Assembly (NCBI GenBank): GCA_029974875.1
Contig: JARKQP010000600.1
Span: 1-21,380 of the forward strand
Length of the DNA stretch: 21,380 nt
Origin: Mobilitalea sp.
Lineage (GTDB): Bacteria > Bacillota_A > Clostridia > Lachnospirales > Lachnospiraceae
Direction: 5' to 3'
The translations under genes and the position numbers were made by a program. Below, in pieces: positions 13,823 to 21,380 of the stretch. Positions within the stretch are counted from its first letter, which is position 1. The number at the start of each line of letters is the position of its first letter. The notes beneath the pieces were generated by a model, which was given only the letters and a program-made list of their open reading frames with translations, made no database searches and was not told the origin of the DNA.

Positions 13823-15298
13823 TTATAGGAGTTTATTTTTATGAGAACTCGAATATGGCAGGCAAACTTCCACCTGGGTTCCCTCCCCATACCGGCTCCT
13901 GATCCTTAGGCCATACTCCTCCCCAAACTTTAACTGTATCCTCTCATTCACATTATACAGCCCATAAAAATCATTTTCGGTGCTTTTCCTGTCCATGCCC
14001 TCAATAACCTTCTTCAACCGCTCCTCGTCCATACCGATTCCATTATCCTCAACGGTCAGGATGCATTTACCGTCCTCAAGCCTTCCCCTGACAACAATCC
14101 TCCCCTTGCCCCTTTTATTCTTGGTTCCATGGTAAAGTGCATTCTCGATCAAGGGCTGGAGGGTTATTTTAGGTATCAGGCAGTGATTGATGCTGTCAGG
14201 GATATGTACTTCATAATCGAGGATATCCTGGTACCGTACCTGCTGTATCTTAAGGTAGCAGGTAAAGTGCAGGGTTTCCTCCTGGACCGTGATAATGTCC
14301 TTTCCCTGATTTAAGGAGGACCGGAAAAAATCAGAAAGCGCCCCGACAGTAGCCACCACATCCTTCTGCTTCCCAGCTTCTGCCAGCCATACAATCGTGT
14401 CAAGGGTATTATATAAGAAATGTGGGTTAATCTGGATCTGCAGCAGCTCCAGCTCCGCCTCCCTCAGGTTTTTCTGCTCTGTTTTTACCGTTTCGAATAA
14501 GTCGCTGATCCGCTGTATCATCAGGTTCAACGAATCGCTTAAGCTCTTAACCTCTGCCCCGTTCCTGATCCGGGAGCGTACCGTAAGATCCCCCTTGGAA
14601 ACCTGCTCCGTTACCCGTCCCAGATATCTTATGGGCTTGATAATACTCCGCGGGATGGCATAGGAAACAACCGCTGTGATGCCCAGCATCAGTACCATCA
14701 GCAGGACACTTCCCCTGATCATCTGTAAAAAGGCCTGGTTCATCTCACTGCGGTAGTTCTCAATTTCCTTTGTTTCATAATACAAATATTCCAGGATGGT
14801 ATCCTGGATCAGGGACGTAACCACCTGGACGTCATTTTCCCAGATCGTCATATTCTTATCGTACATATTCCCGGCTTCTACATTTTGCCGTATCATTTCT
14901 GAATACTTTTCCAGGTTATTTAAATATTTTTCAATGAGGGCAATACGGGGACGTGTATTTTTGGTGTATTTTGTTCCCTTGCCGTCTTTAATTTTCTGGA
15001 TAATTTCCTTCGCTTTTTTGATTTCATAGATGGGGTCAGCTTCCTCATAGGTCAAGGTTCCAATAATAACAAAATAGACCTTGTCATCAAAATCCTTCTT
15101 AAAATCAAGGCTAAAGGCACTGGCCGCCGAGGTATTGTAGACCAGCTTATCATAACGGATATTGTATTCAGCCAGATATACAACCCACAGGGCTGCAAAA
15201 ATCAGAATCGGAATCACCATAACGATATAAGAAAGCCGTATCTTTGTCGCCAGGCTAGAATCCAGATAAATGCTTTTCAATTTTTTCTTTAGTCTCAC
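13823..15298 (-). CDS. YesM-type sensor histidine kinase
   Basis: This 491-residue membrane kinase has a first membrane helix (about 22-43), an extracellular segment (about 44-192), a second helix (about 193-217) and a HAMP domain (SIIKPIRYLGRVTEQVSKGDL, about 218-270). A His_kinase domain follows with QINPHFLYNTLD, where His293 is the phosphate acceptor. The ATPase domain has N-box IENALYHG (Asn386), G1 box EDNGIGM (417-423) and YGLYNVNERI (445-454). It starts with GTG at 15298, which overlaps the regulator stop as GTGA, with AGGAGG 7 nt upstream. YesM kinases commonly sit beside sugar ABC transporters and respond to the substrate, sometimes through the binding protein. Here it probably controls the downstream transporter genes. 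Confidence 0.88.
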   Translation of the reverse strand: MRLKKKLKSIYLDSSLATKIRLSYIVMVIPILIFAALWVVYLAEYNIRYDKLVYNTSAASAFSLDFKKDFDDKVYFVIIGTLTYEEADPIYEIKKAKEIIQKIKDGKGTKYTKNTRPRIALIEKYLNNLEKYSEMIRQNVEAGNMYDKNMTIWENDVQVVTSLIQDTILEYLYYETKEIENYRSEMNQAFLQMIRGSVLLMVLMLGITAVVSYAIPRSIIKPIRYLGRVTEQVSKGDLTVRSRIRNGAEVKSLSDSLNLMIQRISDLFETVKTEQKNLREAELELLQIQINPHFLYNTLDTIVWLAEAGKQKDVVATVGALSDFFRSSLNQGKDIITVQEETLHFTCYLKIQQVRYQDILDYEVHIPDSINHCLIPKITLQPLIENALYHGTKNKRGKGRIVVRGRLEDGKCILTVEDNGIGMDEERLKKVIEGMDRKSTENDFYGLYNVNERIQLKFGEEYGLRIRSRYGEGTQVEVCLPYSSSHKNKLL

Positions 15299-16935
15299 GA
15301 AAGGACCTCCTCACTGCGGCTTTTATTGGTCCTGAATTGCAACGGGGTACACCCCTGGGTCTTTTTAAATAAATAGGAAAAATAATGAGGATCCTTATAG
15401 CCCACCTCTATACCAATCTCACTGCTACGCTTATTCGTGCAGACCAAAAGCTCCTTTGCCTTATTCATCCGGAGGTCTGTCAGGTATTTTACAAAGGTCT
15501 GCCCCGTCTCCTGGCTAAATACTGAGCTTAGGTAGCTTGGGCTGATATTAACATAGGAGGCCGCTGAATTCAGGGACAGCTCCTCTGCCTGGTAGTTGTT
15601 GTGGATGTATTCCTTGGTTTCCTCCACAATATTGCTGAATTTCCTGGTTGCCGCCTCATTTCTGCAGGTAATTGCATGGGTAAACAGCTCCTTAATACAG
15701 GCGATGGTTTTATCATAATCCGCTACAATACAGTTCATCTGCTGTGGAACCTGGAACAGCTCCTCCTGCCTGCTGCAATTATCCTTTCCCAGCTTTTCCA
15801 TAAATTTCACCGCAATAAAGTACATATCCATCAGAATATATTGCCTGAACATCAACGACTTCTTAGCTGTTTTCCCATAGCTCCCAAGATATTCCTCAAC
15901 AAAATAATTCACTTCGCCCAGCTCCCCATTCCTTAGGAATTTCTCGGCAGCCTCCTTATCCAGATGCCGGGTATTGACCATATCTGCCCAGGGATTCTCC
16001 TCCTGGTGCTTTAACCCATTCATTTTTTCAGCCTCAAGAAATTGGCTCTGGCTGGCGATAAACCGGTAAGCAAATGCCCTGCTGGCCTCCTCGAAGGACA
16101 AATAAAGCTCACTCAGCCTGTTGACGCGGCAACCGATACCGCCAAAATAGTCCAATTTCCCGTATTTGCGTATGAGCTGCTCCAGCTGTGCTATGTAGCT
16201 GTCCTGCTGCCGCTTAAGCTCCTCGATGGAATCCGCTTTCAGGATCATTGCATAGCCCTCCAGGCTGCGGTCAAACCACAGGATATCATTCCCTTCAAAA
16301 TATGCGGCAAGCTCCTCCGACAGGCTCACCAGGGTTTTTGAGAAATACTCATCCCTATGGTTTTTGTTGGTAACCTTAAACAGGATGATATTATAATAGC
16401 TGGCATATAAATTGATGCCCAGCAGCCTGCCCTTATCAAGGATATCCGAAAGTGAAAGGCTGCTATAGAGCATCTCGTGGAAAAAGTTACGCTTGCCCTG
16501 AACCTCATTTTCCTGCATCTCCTTTCGGAATTTCATGAGATTTTCCTTCTCTGCCCTTTCGGCTATAATCTTCTGGGATACCTTTTTGACAGCCTTTAAC
16601 AGCTCCTCTGCGCTGATGGGCTTTAATAGATATTCCTCAATTCCAATATTAATGGCTTCCTTTGCATAATCAAATTCACCATGGCCGCTCAGAATGATAA
16701 TCTTCACCTCCGGGTTCTCCCTTTTTACCAATCTGCTCAGCTCCAGCCCGTTCATAAAGGGCATTTTAATATCCGTAATGATGATATCCGGTTTTTTTTG
16801 GTGTATCTGATTAAAGGCCAGCTCCCCATCGCTGGCCTCTCCGCAAAAAATAAAGCCATGCTCGCTCCAGGCGATATTATTCTTAATTCCCTCTCTTACA
16901 ACAACTTCATCCTCAACAAGAAATACCTTCAGCAT
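15295..16935 (-). CDS. YesN-type response regulator with AraC DNA-binding domain
   Basis: This 546-residue regulator has an N-terminal receiver with the acidic residues in VEDE, phosphoacceptor Asp55 in PDIIITDIKMP and the Lys of EYLLKPIS. A long middle region of no clear fold follows (about 130-430). The C-terminus is an AraC-type double helix-turn-helix (LSLNSAASYVNISPSYLSSVF and SSEIGIEVGYKDPHYFSYLFK). I use the ATG at 16935 (MLKVFLVEDE), which follows GAGGGG at 8 nt, rather than the ATG at 16989, whose extra residues are not receiver-like. It overlaps the kinase gene by four bases. It most likely activates the transporter genes that follow; the palindrome at 13768-13780 is a candidate site. 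Confidence 0.9.
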   Translation of the reverse strand: MLKVFLVEDEVVVREGIKNNIAWSEHGFIFCGEASDGELAFNQIHQKKPDIIITDIKMPFMNGLELSRLVKRENPEVKIIILSGHGEFDYAKEAINIGIEEYLLKPISAEELLKAVKKVSQKIIAERAEKENLMKFRKEMQENEVQGKRNFFHEMLYSSLSLSDILDKGRLLGINLYASYYNIILFKVTNKNHRDEYFSKTLVSLSEELAAYFEGNDILWFDRSLEGYAMILKADSIEELKRQQDSYIAQLEQLIRKYGKLDYFGGIGCRVNRLSELYLSFEEASRAFAYRFIASQSQFLEAEKMNGLKHQEENPWADMVNTRHLDKEAAEKFLRNGELGEVNYFVEEYLGSYGKTAKKSLMFRQYILMDMYFIAVKFMEKLGKDNCSRQEELFQVPQQMNCIVADYDKTIACIKELFTHAITCRNEAATRKFSNIVEETKEYIHNNYQAEELSLNSAASYVNISPSYLSSVFSQETGQTFVKYLTDLRMNKAKELLVCTNKRSSEIGIEVGYKDPHYFSYLFKKTQGCTPLQFRTNKSRSEEVLS

Positions 16936-17109
16936 ACTGCTTACCCCTCTATGAATCAATCTATGATTCCTATATTTTATCATTTTCATAACCTAAAAAA
17001 AATACAATATTACCTGAACTTTACTTTTTTTCATATAAATCAAAAATTATTGAAATGGCTCCTTTTTCCCGTGTTTGTTTTTTTAGGATTTGATTTCATT
17101 TTTTTATGG

Positions 17110-17146
17110 TCCGGTGCTGTTTTCCGGTTAGGCGTACAACACCGGA
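17110..17146. promoter_or_regulatory. Inverted repeat upstream of the yesN-type gene
   Basis: TCCGGTGCTGT (17110-17120) pairs with ACAACACCGGA (17136-17146), 11 bp with one G-U pair, around a 15-nt loop. No U-run follows in either direction. It lies in an AT-rich region where the regulator's promoter should be; I found no convincing -35/-10 pair there. CTGTTTACGTAACAG at 17149-17163 is a further near-palindrome. Besides these and the terminator at 17197-17240, I see nothing in 16936-17275. Confidence 0.35.
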
Positions 17147-17196
17147 TGCTGTTTACGTAACAGGTGGATCCGCAGGCTTTGTTCGCCTATGACAGC

Positions 17197-17240
17197 AAAA
17201 AGCTGCTCCGCTACCTTATGTCCATGTAACGAAACAGCTT
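17197..17240 (-). terminator. Intrinsic terminator of the MATE gene
   Basis: On the minus strand AAGCUGUUUCGUUAC pairs with GUAGCGGAGCAGCUU, 15 bp with some G-U pairs, around an 11-nt loop. TTT follows directly. It lies about 35 bp after the MATE stop codon. Confidence 0.7.
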
Positions 17241-17275
17241 CTATAAACACTCATTATTCCATTATTATTCAACCA

Positions 17276-18676
17276 TTATTCTGCCACAATATTTTTAATC
17301 CATTTTTTCTGGCGGTAACGCAGGAAGCCCAATACCAGTTTATAGACCTCTTCGATCAGGATCATTGCATAGACGATATAAATGGGCAAATGCCATACCA
17401 GACCACCCAGAACCGCCATCGGGATTCCGATAAGCCATACTCCGCTGACATCCAGGAAAAGTGACGCCCTGGTATCCCCTCCGCTTCTCAGTATCGCTAC
17501 GATAATCAGGCAGTTTACCATCCTGGCCGGCATATAGATTGCAAATACTGCCAGGCTCAGCCGGATATATTCAGCCACCAGCTCTGATACCTGGAAGATG
17601 CTGATGATATATTCCCTGCAAAGCAGGGTTATCACGGCTCCCACCACGGACAGGGCAATTTGCAGTATCATATAGTTCTTCGCATACTCTTCCGCCTTCT
17701 TAAACTTATCCGCACCCATTTCATTTCCAAGCACAACGGCGGCAGCGTTACAGATACCAAAAAAGAATACCAGGATTACCTGCTCCACCGTATTCGTAAT
17801 GGTAATCGCAGCCGTGGCGGCATCACCCATACGCCCGTATACCAGGGAATACATGGTCACACCCAGCCCCCACATGAATTCGTTAGCGATGACCGGCGAG
17901 GCGGTCAGAAGGAATCTCTGAAGGAAGGGCTTATTTAAAAATGCCGCTCCACCCTCCGCCTGCTTATCGTACCTGCTGTGGACAAAGTCCCCGACACTAT
18001 CATCCCCGGCTTTTTTGCTATGTACAACGATTAGTAAGGAGGCACATTCTACGATCCTGGCAACCAGCGTAGCCAGCGCCGCACCGGCAACTCCCATTTT
18101 GGGAAGTCCAAAATTTCCATAGATAAGACCATAGTTTAACGTAACATTCACTCCGATAGAGACCATTGTGATGATGACAGGCAGCCGGACATAGTGCATA
18201 CTCCGCAGAACCGCCGTATAAGTATTTGAAACTGCTGTCAGCGGATAGCTTAATGCAATCACCGCAAGATAAGAGGCGCCAATTGCAATCATATCACTTT
18301 GGGGAGTAAATATCCTCATGACATATTCCGGGAACAAAAGCCCGGGTATTACAAAGAGGAAGGAAGCGCTGACGCCTATCATTAAGCCCAGCCGCAGCAC
18401 CCTTTTGATATTAACCATCTCCCGCCTTCCAAAGTACTGGGCTGACAATATGCTTGAACCGCTGCATACCCCAAACATCAGAAGGGAAAACACAAAAAAC
18501 ACTTTATTTGCAAGTCCTACTGCCGCGACAGAGGTTTCTCCCAATTGTCCGATCATTAAGGTGTCAACCAGGTTTAACACATTGTTCAGCAGGTTCTGTA
18601 ATGCCACCGGTATCATGATAGCCAGGGTTTTCTTAAGGAAACTGGTATCCTGCAGCATTCTTTTAATCTGATTCAT
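17276..18676 (-). CDS. MATE family efflux transporter
   Basis: This 466-residue multi-pass membrane protein has two related halves and about 12 hydrophobic helices, as in MATE cation-coupled exporters. Family segments include IMIPVALQNLLNNVLNLVDTLMIG near the N-terminus, SGSSILSAQYFGRRE, and GMGVAGAALATLVAR-like and GGDTRASLFLDVSGVW segments further on. The start at 18676 follows AGGGAGG at short spacing. It lies downstream of rpsO across a cluster of hairpins and has no obvious promoter of its own, so expression may depend on read-through. The substrate (drug, cation or metabolite) cannot be told from sequence. Confidence 0.9.
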   Translation of the reverse strand: MNQIKRMLQDTSFLKKTLAIMIPVALQNLLNNVLNLVDTLMIGQLGETSVAAVGLANKVFFVFSLLMFGVCSGSSILSAQYFGRREMVNIKRVLRLGLMIGVSASFLFVIPGLLFPEYVMRIFTPQSDMIAIGASYLAVIALSYPLTAVSNTYTAVLRSMHYVRLPVIITMVSIGVNVTLNYGLIYGNFGLPKMGVAGAALATLVARIVECASLLIVVHSKKAGDDSVGDFVHSRYDKQAEGGAAFLNKPFLQRFLLTASPVIANEFMWGLGVTMYSLVYGRMGDAATAAITITNTVEQVILVFFFGICNAAAVVLGNEMGADKFKKAEEYAKNYMILQIALSVVGAVITLLCREYIISIFQVSELVAEYIRLSLAVFAIYMPARMVNCLIIVAILRSGGDTRASLFLDVSGVWLIGIPMAVLGGLVWHLPIYIVYAMILIEEVYKLVLGFLRYRQKKWIKNIVAE

Positions 18677-18697
18677 ATAACCTCCCTATTCCCTAGG

Positions 18698-18750
18698 GCG
18701 TGTTTGAGCAGTTTTCAAACACGCTCTTGCGTACTCTTTACCCAGAGTAC
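18698..18750. repeat. Two tandem hairpins between rpsO and the MATE gene
   Basis: GCGTGTTTGA/TCAAACACGC (18698-18707 with 18715-18724) and GTACTCT/AGAGTAC (18731-18737 with 18744-18750) are perfect stems lying side by side. Neither has a U-run in the leftward direction. They may be processing or stabilising elements in read-through RNA, or copies of a dispersed palindromic repeat. Confidence 0.6.
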
Positions 18751-18797
18751 GAGAAAACTGTCCCATTCTGAGCACTGGGCTGTAAAATGGGACAGTT
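18751..18797 (-). terminator. rpsO: Intrinsic terminator of rpsO
   Basis: On the minus strand AACTGTCCCATT (18786-18797) pairs perfectly with AATGGGACAGTT (18756-18767), an 18-nt loop between, followed by TTCTC that extends the arm's TT into TTTTCTC. It lies about 20 bp after the rpsO stop. Confidence 0.7.
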
Positions 18798-18818
18798 CTG
18801 AATTCTTTAAGATATTTA

Positions 18819-19085
18819 CTATTTTCTTAAGCCTAAACGTTCGATTAACTTACGGTATCCCTCGATGTCAGTCTTCTTTAAGTATTCAAGTAAACCTCTT
18901 CTTTGTCCAACCATCTTAAGAAGACCTCTTCTGGAATGATGATCCTTCTTATTGTTCTTTAAATGCTCAGTTAACTCAGTAATTCTTTCTGTTAAAAGTG
19001 CGATCTGAACCTCTGGAGATCCTGTATCCTCTGGTGTTCTTCCAAAATTTTTGATGATTTCCTGTTTCTTTTCCTTGCTAATCAT
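18819..19085 (-). CDS. rpsO: 30S ribosomal protein S15
   Basis: This 88-residue protein is the usual size for S15, which binds the central domain of 16S rRNA early in assembly of the 30S platform. Hallmarks are [60 protein letters not shown] and [12 protein letters not shown]. The start at 19085 (MISKEKK) follows AGGAG about 10 nt upstream; a longer in-frame start at 19166 adds residues foreign to S15. It has its own promoter, a leader of about 160 nt and a terminator. In many Firmicutes pnp follows directly, which is not so here. Confidence 0.97.
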   Translation of the reverse strand: MISKEKKQEIIKNFGRTPEDTGSPEVQIALLTERITELTEHLKNNKKDHHSRRGLLKMVGQRRGLLEYLKKTDIEGYRKLIERLGLRK

Positions 19086-19247
19086 GTTAACAATTCTCCT
19101 TTCATTTTTAAAGCGCCTAATACTAAGAAGAAGGTCGGAGTGTCCTGATTCTGGGTATCGGCTCACTTAAGTAGTCGTACTATTCTTCGTACTTAGCACG
19201 CTATATGCCAAGTACCATCAAGTACCCTTGGTATCGTACCATATTCT
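19086..19247 (-). promoter_or_regulatory. rpsO leader RNA, possible S15 autoregulatory element
   Basis: The transcribed leader is about 160 nt, long for a ribosomal protein gene. Visible pairings on the minus strand include GGTA/TACC near its start, CCAAG/CTTGG with inner TAC/GTA pairs, and GTAC-GAAGAATA-GTAC nested in AAGTA/TACTT. S15 represses its own translation by binding leader RNA in several bacteria, with different structures in different groups. I cannot match this leader to a specific known type. Confidence 0.4.
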
Positions 19248-19253
19248 TAAATT

Positions 19254-19283
19254 ATTGTAAACCATTTTTTCTTAGAAAGTCAA
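19254..19283 (-). promoter_or_regulatory. Predicted sigma-A promoter of rpsO
   Basis: On the minus strand TTGACT (19278-19283), an 18-bp spacer and TACAAT (19254-19259) form a strong vegetative promoter. AT-rich DNA lies upstream of the -35 and could act as an UP element. Confidence 0.7.
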
Positions 19284-19309
19284 GGTTTTCAATTATTTTT
19301 CAGTTATTT

Positions 19310-19359
19310 GTTAAATAAATTTTAAAATTTATAAAGTGGAATTTAAAAATTTATTTAAC
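19310..19359. repeat. AT-rich inverted repeat upstream of rpsO
   Basis: GTTAAATAAATTTT (19310-19323) and AAAATTTATTTAAC (19346-19359) are perfect inverted copies around a 22-bp centre, all nearly pure A/T. It lies between the exporter operon's end and the rpsO promoter. It could terminate the exporter transcript, although the stem is weak, or serve as AT-rich promoter DNA. Together with the rpsO promoter and leader this accounts for the 19086-19421 gap. Confidence 0.5.
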
Positions 19360-19421
19360 CTATTTCCCGGGAGCTTTGCAGCTTCTGCCCCTATCCATAT
19401 TCCATTACTGATACCAGCCTG

Positions 19422-21023
19422 CTATCTTCCCGTAAATTCTGCTTTATCGATGAGGTTGCCATTCAGCAGGAAAAGCAGTATGGTAAACAGGATACAAAAG
19501 CCGGTATAGGGCAGGGTCACTAAAAATGCCAATGCACCCGGCAATAAAAATGCGGCCGCTATTGAGACTCCAATCGAGGGAGCCAGGACCAGCAGCAGGA
19601 GGCCAAAGCAAAAGAACATCTGCACCAGCTTATTTGGCTGGTCTCCAAGCACTCTCTGGTAAAGGATCGTCAATGCCGTAAATACCGCACCGGAGGCAGC
19701 ATAGGCAGCGGCAAAAAATACTCCCGTCAAAGGGTTCATCCCCCTGAGGGCCACATATACCAGAAAGATCAGCACACCGTCCACACAGGGCTTAAGTAAG
19801 GAGGTGGCAGAGGCCGCAATCACCTTTTTAATAGAAGACTCCGGCATCAGGTAGATATAGTGCTTTGTAAGCTCCTCCTTTAGCTTTCCCATAATGGAAG
19901 CAAAGTATTGCAAATAAGCGGCCAGACCCAATACCAGGTAGTCCATTCCCTGGGGCAGCTGCTCCTTCTTAAAATAATATCCTGCAGCTCCGGCACCTAC
20001 CACCAGGAATAAGGTATAGCTGTCAAGGAAGATAAACCTGCTTTTCCGTTTCATCTCAAGAAGATGCTTATACATTAAGGTGGCAGCGCCGCTTCCCTTC
20101 CCGAGGCCATGCTCCTGTTCCTTTACCTTAATCTTTTTGCCGGTCTGTTTGGTCACCCTGCGTCCTTCCTTTGCCGCCTGCAGTGTCTGGTAGGTAGTCT
20201 CCGTGGAGACCAGCACATCCTCATAATAATCCGCCTTACCCGAGGTTAAAACAAGGATCATGACGGCTCCCAGGCAGGTAAACAGCCCCAGGGAAAGGAG
20301 GATTTCAAACAGGGAGTTATTTACGACACCCATAAAAAACATGGTACCCCAGCCAGCGATAGGGATATAACCAAAGCCGGAGGAGCTGACCACACGCAGG
20401 GCGGCTTCCAAGACTCCTATCCCATACCTATTAAACACATAGACAACGGACAGCAATATACCCGCATAGGCGAGGTATACCAGGGTTTTTACAAGCCTCT
20501 TGCGCTCCGCATTGCCATTTGAAAATATATAGATTCCAATTGCAAGTAACTGTCCGAATAGCACCATCAGCACAAAAATAATAAATAAAGAAAGGATTTC
20601 CTTCATCCCGTAGCCAAAGTTATTCCTTAAATTTGCAATCTGGTAAAAGATAAAAACACCGCCCAGCAAGGATTTACCTAAGGTGCTGATTAATCCGTAG
20701 AACAGGATTTTCTTTGATGAAACCGGTGATACGAACAACAATCCCACATCCGGCATAGTAAACAGGCTCGAGCCCGTTGACAGGCCGCTATAGACAAAGG
20801 TATATAATAAGAATAATGCAACCCCGCCAATAATCAGCAGCAGGATTCTTTCATCTGCATATTCCATACCCGGCCTTTCTCCCCCTGTAAACACCAAAAA
20901 TATCAGGGATCCGATAATCATCAGGAAAACAAAGAAATATAGGATCAGCATACCCGGCTTTTTCTTCAGGCTTAGGAGCTGGTTCTTAAGCCTGGTTGCA
21001 AGTAAATAGACAATTGCCTTCAT
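19422..21023 (-). CDS. ABC-2 type exporter permease (putative ABC exporter family)
   Basis: This 533-residue integral membrane protein has about 12 hydrophobic helices in two blocks. They are separated by a charged cytoplasmic loop at about 270-320 (TYQTLQAAKEGRRVTKQTGKKIKVKEQEHG). Characteristic stretches are FVYSGLSTGSSLFTMPDVGLLFVSPVSSKKILFYGL and GNAERKRLVKTLVYLAYAG. This pattern matches the large membrane subunits of exporters common in Lachnospiraceae that pair with a single-domain ATPase. It starts 3 bp after the ATPase stop, with AAGGAGAGG as ribosome binding site. The exported substrate is unknown. Confidence 0.75.
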   Translation of the reverse strand: MKAIVYLLATRLKNQLLSLKKKPGMLILYFFVFLMIIGSLIFLVFTGGERPGMEYADERILLLIIGGVALFLLYTFVYSGLSTGSSLFTMPDVGLLFVSPVSSKKILFYGLISTLGKSLLGGVFIFYQIANLRNNFGYGMKEILSLFIIFVLMVLFGQLLAIGIYIFSNGNAERKRLVKTLVYLAYAGILLSVVYVFNRYGIGVLEAALRVVSSSGFGYIPIAGWGTMFFMGVVNNSLFEILLSLGLFTCLGAVMILVLTSGKADYYEDVLVSTETTYQTLQAAKEGRRVTKQTGKKIKVKEQEHGLGKGSGAATLMYKHLLEMKRKSRFIFLDSYTLFLVVGAGAAGYYFKKEQLPQGMDYLVLGLAAYLQYFASIMGKLKEELTKHYIYLMPESSIKKVIAASATSLLKPCVDGVLIFLVYVALRGMNPLTGVFFAAAYAASGAVFTALTILYQRVLGDQPNKLVQMFFCFGLLLLVLAPSIGVSIAAAFLLPGALAFLVTLPYTGFCILFTILLFLLNGNLIDKAEFTGR

Positions 21024-21026
21024 TGT

Positions 21027-21380
21027 TTATACCTCTCCTTCCGTCTGCCGCTTAGCCCCTTCAGTAATGTTAAAGAACAAGGCTTCCAGATCCTCCCCTG
21101 AGCCTTCGATATCCTGCCTGGTTCTCCTGGCAGCAATCCTTCCACCCATCATGATATTTGCACTGTCCCAGAATTCATCAATACTGTCCAGCATATGGGT
21201 ACTGATCAGAATGGCTGCCCCTTCCCTTTTCTTCTCCACGATCATGCTTTTTAATTCCTTAATTGCATGAGGATCCAGACCCACCATGGGCTCATCAAAT
21301 AATATCACCTTCGGCTCCGTCAAAAGGCCGCAGCAGATGCTGACCTTCTGCTGCATCCCCTTCGAAAGCTCGCTGCCAAG
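21027..21380 (-). CDS. ABC exporter ATPase, C-terminal part (gene runs off the window)
   Basis: The last 117 residues of an ABC ATPase are visible; the frame is open to the right edge, so the Walker A half is missing from the window. They contain the signature LSKGMQQKVSICCGLL, Walker B KVILFDEPMVGLDP and the H-loop ISTHMLDSIDEF. LSKGMQQ is typical of CcmA/ABC-2 export ATPases. It immediately precedes the permease gene, so the two form one exporter. The reading frame enters the window at the LGSELSKG segment rather than beginning at the internal ATG at 21356. Confidence 0.85.
   Translation of the reverse strand, partial: LGSELSKGMQQKVSICCGLLTEPKVILFDEPMVGLDPHAIKELKSMIVEKKREGAAILISTHMLDSIDEFWDSANIMMGGRIAARRTRQDIEGSGEDLEALFFNITEGAKRQTEGEV

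Overview
The window looks like chromosomal DNA from an anaerobic Firmicute of the Clostridia, most likely a Lachnospiraceae-type gut bacterium. This rests on strong AGGAGG-type ribosome binding sites, Gram-positive style membrane proteins, YesN/YesM and GHKL/LytTR two-component systems, and the S15 and PNPase sequences. Genus and species cannot be fixed by eye.

Left part (1-5779). A partial minus-strand gene with a degenerate receiver domain leaves the window at its left edge. Divergent from it is a three-gene plus-strand operon: a membrane-anchored, repeat-rich surface protein, a sensor kinase with an extracellular beta domain plus a multi-pass membrane region and a GHKL ATPase, and a LytTR response regulator. 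Both internal junctions are ATGA overlaps, so the genes are probably translationally coupled. The divergent intergenic region carries a direct repeat with a 20-bp period just upstream of the -35 of the leftward promoter. That is the usual layout of a LytTR-activated promoter.

Junction (5780-6016). The plus operon and the minus-strand pnp gene converge on a 179-bp near-perfect palindrome, possibly flanked by a 6-bp duplication. The + strand is strikingly poor in G across this junction and into both genes.

Middle part (6017-17275), all minus strand. pnp (polynucleotide phosphorylase) is complete apart from one in-frame TAA at codon 419. Its leader can fold into a branched RNA starting at the predicted 5' end. 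Upstream lies a sugar-uptake unit: yesN-type regulator, yesM-type kinase, then a YtfQ-like binding lipoprotein, YtfR-like ATPase, and YtfT- and YjfF-like permeases. The closest match from memory is the E. coli galactofuranose transporter. The kinase/regulator pair probably senses the sugar and turns on the transporter. A terminator-like hairpin and a short tandem repeat separate the binding-protein gene from the other transport genes.

Right part (17276-21380), minus strand. There is a MATE-family exporter, rpsO (ribosomal protein S15) with its own promoter and leader, and an ABC-2 type exporter permease with the C-terminal part of its ATPase running off the right edge. rpsO and pnp are usually adjacent in Firmicutes. 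Here about 10.7 kb, holding the MATE gene and the sugar system, lies between them.
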